This document shows positions 13,975 through 18,331 of a stretch of 18,331 nt of DNA, in pieces. The stretch comes from Terrimesophilobacter sp044508495 (lineage in GTDB: Bacteria > Actinomycetota > Actinomycetes > Actinomycetales > Microbacteriaceae), in the NCBI GenBank assembly GCA_044508495.1, contig JBIQHP010000041.1:1-18331 (forward strand), written 5' to 3'. The notes below the pieces were generated by a model. The model saw nothing but the letters and a program-made list of their open reading frames with translations, had not been told where the DNA came from and did not search any database. Position numbers and translations under genes: made by a program. Each line of letters starts with the position of its first letter. Position 1 is the first letter of the stretch.

Positions 13975-15204
13975 TCAGTTGATGACGTCGAAGATGTTGA
14001 AGATCGGCAGATACAGGGCGACGATCATGCCTCCCACGACGATGCCCAGGAAGGCGATCATGAGCGGCTCGATCATGGCCGTGAGCTGCTCCGTGGCCGA
14101 CTGCACCTCGTCGTCGTAGAAGTCGGCGATCTTCTCGAGCATCTGCTCGAGAGCCCCCGCGTCCTCACCGACCGCGATCATCTGGGTGACCATGGCCGGG
14201 AAGACCTTCTCCTGGCTGAGCGGCTCGGCGACCGTCTTGCCCTGGCGCACCGACTCGGCCACCTTGCGCAGGGCCTCCTCGATGACCCAGTTGCCGCTCG
14301 TCTCCCCGACGATATGGAGCACTTGGAGGATCGGCACGCCGGCCGCCATCATGCTCGAGAAGTTCCGCGAGAAGCGCGCGATCGCGACCTTCTTGAACAG
14401 CATCCCGAAGACGGGGAGCCTGAGCTTCAGGGGGTCGACGACCTTGCGCACGGCCTCGGTGTTCTTGCTCCTGCTCCACCACACCGCGAAGACGACGAGG
14501 CTCACGACGAGCAGCGGAAGGAACCACCACATGATGCTCGAGAGCCAGACGAGCATCTGGGTCGGAAGAGGAAGCTCGCTGCCGAAGCCCTCGAACATCT
14601 TCTGGAAGATCGGCACGATGAACACGAGCATCGCGATGACGGCGACGACCGCCATGACGAGCACGATGACCGGATAGGTCAGGGCGGACTTGATCGTCGC
14701 ACGCAGCTTGACCTCGGACTCGAAGTTCTTCGCCACCGCAAGCAGGGACTGGTCGAGGAATCCGCCCGTCTCACCGGCGCGCAGGAGACTGATCATGATG
14801 GGCGGGAACACCCGGGAGTGGCGCGCGGCCGCCTCCGAGAGCGAGGACCCCGCCTCGACCTCGCGCGTGATGGTCCCGAGGATCTTCTTGAGCTCCTTGT
14901 TGTCCGTCTGCTCGGTCATGATCTGGAGCGTGCGCAGGAGCGAGAGCCCCGAGGTGATCATCGTCGCCATCTGCCGACTCATGATCGCGAGGTCCTTGAG
15001 CTTGACCTGGGAGCCGAAGGTGCTGAGATTGATCTCCATCTGGAGGCCCGTGCCGCCGGAGGCCTCCTGGATCGAGAGCGGCGCGATGCCCATCGTGCGC
15101 AGCCGGTTCGCGACCGCGCCCTCCGTCATCGCGTCGATGCGGCCCTTGACGAGCTTGCCCTCGGAATCGCGGCCCTTGTAGGCGAAGGTCGCCGCCGTGG
15201 CCAT
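13975..15204 (-). CDS. pilC: Type IV pilus inner-membrane platform protein
   Basis: PilC is the polytopic platform on which PilB and PilT act to add or remove pilin subunits. The 409-residue product is the family length. It has two T2SS-F-type repeats: about 73-200 (SRQMATMITSGLSLLRTLQI, then LLRAGETGGFLDQSL) and about 276-400 (SRNFSSMMAAGVPILQVLHI, then IAVGEDAGALEQMLEKIADF). Membrane helices lie at about 174-198, 222-243 and 378-402. ATG (15204-15202) is one base after the pilT stop, with GGAAGG about nine bases upstream inside pilT. An open frame continuing upstream lies over pilT and is spurious. The arrangement pilB-pilT-pilC is the classical one for a retractable pilus. Confidence 0.96.
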   Translation of the reverse strand: MATAATFAYKGRDSEGKLVKGRIDAMTEGAVANRLRTMGIAPLSIQEASGGTGLQMEINLSTFGSQVKLKDLAIMSRQMATMITSGLSLLRTLQIMTEQTDNKELKKILGTITREVEAGSSLSEAAARHSRVFPPIMISLLRAGETGGFLDQSLLAVAKNFESEVKLRATIKSALTYPVIVLVMAVVAVIAMLVFIVPIFQKMFEGFGSELPLPTQMLVWLSSIMWWFLPLLVVSLVVFAVWWSRSKNTEAVRKVVDPLKLRLPVFGMLFKKVAIARFSRNFSSMMAAGVPILQVLHIVGETSGNWVIEEALRKVAESVRQGKTVAEPLSQEKVFPAMVTQMIAVGEDAGALEQMLEKIADFYDDEVQSATEQLTAMIEPLMIAFLGIVVGGMIVALYLPIFNIFDVIN

Positions 15205-15205
15205 G

Positions 15206-16804
15206 TCAGTGCGCCTTCCGGCTCGTGAAGTCCTCGCTGAAGTCGGCGGCGGCCGAGGCCATCTGCGCGGCGATGTCGCCACCGCCCGGGTCGGCGCGGT
15301 GGATGAGTCGCTTGAGCCCGTCGAGGTCGTGCGCCTTCTCCATCGCCGCGGCGTGGGTGATCTTGCCCTTGTCCACGAGCTCGGCGAGGTGCTGGTCCAT
15401 CGTGAACATTCCGAGCTCACGGCCGGCCTGCAGCGCGGTCGGGATCTGGTAGGTCTTGCCCTCGCGGATGAGGTTCGCGATGGCGGGCGTGATGACCATG
15501 ACCTCGGTCGCCACGACGCGGCCCTTGCCGCTCGCGACCTTGACGAGCGTCTGGCAGACGACACCCTGGAGCGTCGCGGCGAGCTGCGCGCGCACCTGAT
15601 CCTGCTGGTGCGGCGGGAACACGTCGATCACGCGGTCGATCGTCTGGGCGGCATCCTGCGTGTGCAGGGTCGCGAAGACGAGGTGGCCGGTCTCCGCGGC
15701 GGTGAGCGCCACGGAGATCGTCTCGAGGTCGCGGAGCTCGCCGATGAGGATGACGTCGGGGTCCTGCCGCAGCACGTGCTTGAGCGCCTGGCTGAAGCTG
15801 TGCGTGTCGCTGCCGACCTCGCGCTGGTTGATGAGCGAGCGCTTGTTGCCGTGCATGAACTCGATCGGGTCCTCGACCGTGACGACGTGGTCGGTGCGCG
15901 TGCGGTTGACGAGGTCGATGAGCGCGGCGAGCGTCGTCGACTTTCCGGAACCGGTCGGGCCGGTCACGAGCACGAGACCACGGGCGAGCGTCGCGAACCG
16001 GGCGACGGTGTCGGGGACCCCCAGGGTCTCGAGCGGCTTGATCTCGGTCGGGATGAGACGGAACGCCCCGCCGACCGCCTCGCGCTGCTGATAGAAGTTC
16101 ACCCGGAATCGGGCGCTCTCCGAGACCGCGAAGGCGAAGTCGAGCTCGAGCTCCCTCTCGAAGGTCTCCTTCTGCGCCTCGGTGAGGAGACTCTGCAGCG
16201 CGGCGGTCACCCGATCGCGACCCCAGACCTGAGCGCCCTCGATGGGCGTGAGCGCGCCGTCGATGCGAAGCATGGGCGGGGCGTTCGAGGTCACGTGGAG
16301 GTCGGAGGCGGTGAGCCGCACGACCTCCTGCAGGGCGGCGATGAGGGCAGGATCGGCATCCGGATGCGGCTGATAGCCGGTCTCGACGCGACCCTCCGGA
16401 TCGATGTCCTCGAGGAGCGTGTCGAGCACCGGCGGCGCCATGAGCGGAACGGCCGGCGCCTTCTGCCGCGGCGCGGGCGGAGGCGGAGCGGGAGGCATCC
16501 CCGTGGTGGGCAAGGGCATGGACGTCGGCGGCGGAGCGGCCGGGGCGCCCGGAACCTGCGGCGGCGGCATGGGAGGCAGCGGCGCCGCGACCGCGGGTGC
16601 CGGCGGAGCCGGCGGCTGCGCGGACGACGGGAGCACGACCTGCGGGCTCTGCGTGCCGGGCATGGCCGGCGGCGGTGCCGTCTGGTACGGAGTCGGCGCG
16701 ACCGGCGGAGTGATGACGGGTGCGGCATCCGCCTGCCCGGGACTACGCGGACGCAACCCCTCGCCGTCGCCGAGAACCGGAATCTCGTGCACTTGCTTAC
16801 TCAC
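15206..16804 (-). CDS. pilT: PilT-type retraction ATPase with long proline-rich N-terminus
   Basis: PilT is the hexameric ATPase that depolymerises the pilus, powering twitching motility or DNA uptake. The C-terminal part (about 145-500) is a full PilT: SDLHVTSNAPPMLRIDG, Walker A GPTGSGKST (282-290), Asp box TVEDPIE (309-315), Walker B VILIGELRD (351-359) and His box TGHLVFATLHTQDAAQTID (372-390). Ahead of it lies a low-complexity segment (about 29-125) rich in Pro and Ala that ordinary PilT (about 345-370 residues) lacks. The start is taken as GTG at 16804-16802, giving 532 residues, with a G-rich site just upstream. A TTG four codons earlier is possible. PilB is 30 bases upstream and pilC one base downstream. 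Confidence 0.94.
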   Translation of the reverse strand: MSKQVHEIPVLGDGEGLRPRSPGQADAAPVITPPVAPTPYQTAPPPAMPGTQSPQVVLPSSAQPPAPPAPAVAAPLPPMPPPQVPGAPAAPPPTSMPLPTTGMPPAPPPPAPRQKAPAVPLMAPPVLDTLLEDIDPEGRVETGYQPHPDADPALIAALQEVVRLTASDLHVTSNAPPMLRIDGALTPIEGAQVWGRDRVTAALQSLLTEAQKETFERELELDFAFAVSESARFRVNFYQQREAVGGAFRLIPTEIKPLETLGVPDTVARFATLARGLVLVTGPTGSGKSTTLAALIDLVNRTRTDHVVTVEDPIEFMHGNKRSLINQREVGSDTHSFSQALKHVLRQDPDVILIGELRDLETISVALTAAETGHLVFATLHTQDAAQTIDRVIDVFPPHQQDQVRAQLAATLQGVVCQTLVKVASGKGRVVATEVMVITPAIANLIREGKTYQIPTALQAGRELGMFTMDQHLAELVDKGKITHAAAMEKAHDLDGLKRLIHRADPGGGDIAAQMASAAADFSEDFTSRKAH

Positions 16805-16834
16805 GGTACCCCCCAAGGACCTTTCCGCCCGAAC

Positions 16835-18331
16835 TCAGGCGACCACTCTCAAAATCTCTTCGATCGACGTGAGACCCATCTGCGCCTTCATCCAGCCGTC
16901 CATGCGCAGCGGAATCATCCCCTGCGTGCGGGCGGTGCGGGCGATGTCCGCGGCGGAGGCGCGCTCGACGGCGAGACGCTCGATCTCCTCGGTGACGGCC
17001 ATGACCTCGTGCACGGCGATGCGCCCGCGGTAGCCGGTGCTCGAGCAGGTCTGACAGCCGACCGCACGGAAGAGCGTCGGGATCGGCTGGCTCGGCTCGA
17101 AACCGATCCGCAGTCCCGCGAGCTCGTGCGGACTCGGCTGGTAGGACTCCTTGCAGCGGTCGCACAGGCGCCGCGCGAGCCGCTGGGCGACGACGCAGTC
17201 GAGCGCCGACCCGACGAGGAACGGCTCGATCTCCATCTCGGTGAGCCGGGTCACGGCGCTCGGAGCGTCGTTGGTGTGCAGGGTCGAGAGCACGAGGTGG
17301 CCGGTGAGGGCGGCCTCGATCGCGATCTGCGCGGTCTCGTGGTCGCGGATCTCGCCGAGGAGCACGACATCCGGGTCGGACCGCAGGATGCTGCGCAGCG
17401 CGCTCGCGAAGGTCAGGCCCGCCTTCGGGTTGACCTGCACCTGGTTGATGCCGGGCATGCGGTACTCGACCGGGTCCTCGACCGTGATGACGTTGATCTC
17501 GGGCTTCGCGACGGCGTGGAGCGTCGTGTAGAGGGTCGTCGACTTGCCGGAACCGGTCGGCCCGGTCACCAGGATCATCCCGTATGGCTTCGTGAACGAG
17601 GACTCATAGGTCGACATGTTCTCGTCGAGCATCGCGAGGTCGCTCAGCGACATGCTCGACTCGGCGTTGTCGAGGATGCGCATGACGACCTTCTCGCCCC
17701 AGACCGTCGGCAGCGTCGCGACGCGAAGGTCGATCTTGCGACCGCCGTGGCTCACCGACATGCGGCCGTCCTGCGGCTTGCGGCGCTCGGCGATGTCGAT
17801 GTCGCTCATGATCTTGAGGCGCGAGATGACGCCGTTCTGGATCGCCTTCGGCGCCTGCTGCATCTCGTGCAGCACGCCGTCGATGCGGTACCGCACGTTG
17901 AGCTGGCGCTCGGCGGGCTCGATGTGGATGTCGGAGGCGCGGTCCTGGATGGCCTGGCTGATGAGCAGGTTGACGAAGCGCACGATCGGGGCGTCGTCCT
18001 GCTGGGGCTCCTGCTGGCCGGCGAGGGCGACATCCGTTCCCGTGCTCTCCTGCTCGAGCTCGGTCGTGAGGTCGTTGAGCTCACCGTCGGCACGGTGGAA
18101 ACGGTCGATCGCACTGATCAGGTCGTCGCGCTCGGCGACGACGAGATGGATCTGCAGTCGCGTCGCTGCGCGCACGTCGTCGATGGCGAAGACGTTGCCG
18201 GGATCGACCATGGCAAGAGTTAGGGAGTCCTCACTCATGGCGATCGGCAATACTTCATGACGACGGCACAGCGAAGCTGCGACGAGAGATACTGCAGTGC
18301 GATCGACCGGGTATTCCAGCAGCTCCACGAA
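16835..18331 (-). CDS. pilB: PilB-type pilus extension ATPase, 5' end cut by window edge
   Basis: PilB is the ATPase that drives pilin polymerisation. The visible 498 residues start mid-protein (FVELLEYPVDRTAVSLVAAS) in the second part of an N-terminal T2SSE_N/MshEN-type domain. The ATPase core follows: SDIHIEP (133-139), Walker A GPTGSGKST (257-265), Asp box TVEDPVEY (283-290), Walker B DVVLLGEIRD (321-330) and His box TGHLVLSTLHTNDAPSAVTR. A tetracysteine zinc motif, LCDRCK (C390, C393) and GCQTCSSTGYRGR (C426, C429), is typical of PilB/GspE and absent from PilT. Full PilB is about 550-570 residues, so perhaps 50-70 are missing. An internal GTG at 18328 is not the true start because the reading continues through the edge. 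Confidence 0.97.
   Translation of the reverse strand, partial: FVELLEYPVDRTAVSLVAASLCRRHEVLPIAMSEDSLTLAMVDPGNVFAIDDVRAATRLQIHLVVAERDDLISAIDRFHRADGELNDLTTELEQESTGTDVALAGQQEPQQDDAPIVRFVNLLISQAIQDRASDIHIEPAERQLNVRYRIDGVLHEMQQAPKAIQNGVISRLKIMSDIDIAERRKPQDGRMSVSHGGRKIDLRVATLPTVWGEKVVMRILDNAESSMSLSDLAMLDENMSTYESSFTKPYGMILVTGPTGSGKSTTLYTTLHAVAKPEINVITVEDPVEYRMPGINQVQVNPKAGLTFASALRSILRSDPDVVLLGEIRDHETAQIAIEAALTGHLVLSTLHTNDAPSAVTRLTEMEIEPFLVGSALDCVVAQRLARRLCDRCKESYQPSPHELAGLRIGFEPSQPIPTLFRAVGCQTCSSTGYRGRIAVHEVMAVTEEIERLAVERASAADIARTARTQGMIPLRMDGWMKAQMGLTSIEEILRVVA

Noticed and set aside
13885..15228. Plus-strand open frame of about 450 codons opposite pilC
   Set aside because: The His/Asp/Leu/Arg-rich translation is typical of antisense frames in GC-rich DNA; pilC on the other strand is unambiguous.
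15197..18223. Plus-strand open frame of about 1000 codons opposite pilT and pilB
   Set aside because: It is antisense to two ATPase genes with all motifs intact, and shows the same low-complexity composition and no family signature.

Overview
The window is high-GC DNA (mid-to-upper 60s percent by eye) from a high-GC Gram-positive bacterium, most likely an actinobacterium of the family Microbacteriaceae. Three things point there. The ribosomal and elongation-factor proteins are actinobacterial in type (EF-Tu with D-A-P-G-H; an S12 very close to the mycobacterial one). The dispersed repeat between rpsG and fusA (ggtttcgatacg...ctactcaacc) is one I associate with that family. Many genes start with GTG or TTG. 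Every convincing gene is on the minus strand, so transcription runs from high to low coordinates.

Region 1 (18331 down to 6005) is a nearly complete type IV pilus (T4P) gene set in the order pilB-pilT-pilC-pilA-pilV-pilW-pilX-pilD-pilM-pilN-pilO. PilB and PilT are the extension and retraction ATPases and PilC is the platform protein. PilA is the major pilin. PilV-, PilW- and PilX-like proteins are large minor pilins, probably forming the tip. PilD is the prepilin peptidase, and PilM/PilN/PilO form the inner-membrane alignment complex. There is no PilQ secretin or PilP, as expected for a one-membrane cell. From pilV to pilO the genes overlap by 1-4 bases or sit 2-8 bases apart, so they look translationally coupled. 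The major pilin is set apart by two 157-base intergenic regions. The upstream one can form a pseudoknot-like fold, and the downstream one holds a large nested stem-loop plus a second hairpin.

Region 2 (5907 down to 4644) holds two overlapping genes for four-helix membrane proteins of unknown function.

Region 3 (4633 down to 1) is the str operon: a good promoter, a leader of about 245 bases with several hairpins, then rpsL, rpsG (TAATG overlap), fusA and tuf. The tuf gene runs off the left edge and lacks its last codons. A cloverleaf-like 83-base inverted-repeat element sits between rpsG and fusA.

The most unusual features are the actinobacterial T4P operon itself, its large domain-bearing minor pilins, the proline-rich N-terminal extension on PilT, the acidic tail of PilA, and the RNA-structure candidates around pilA and ahead of rpsL. 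No tRNA, rRNA, insertion sequence, CRISPR array or phage gene was seen.
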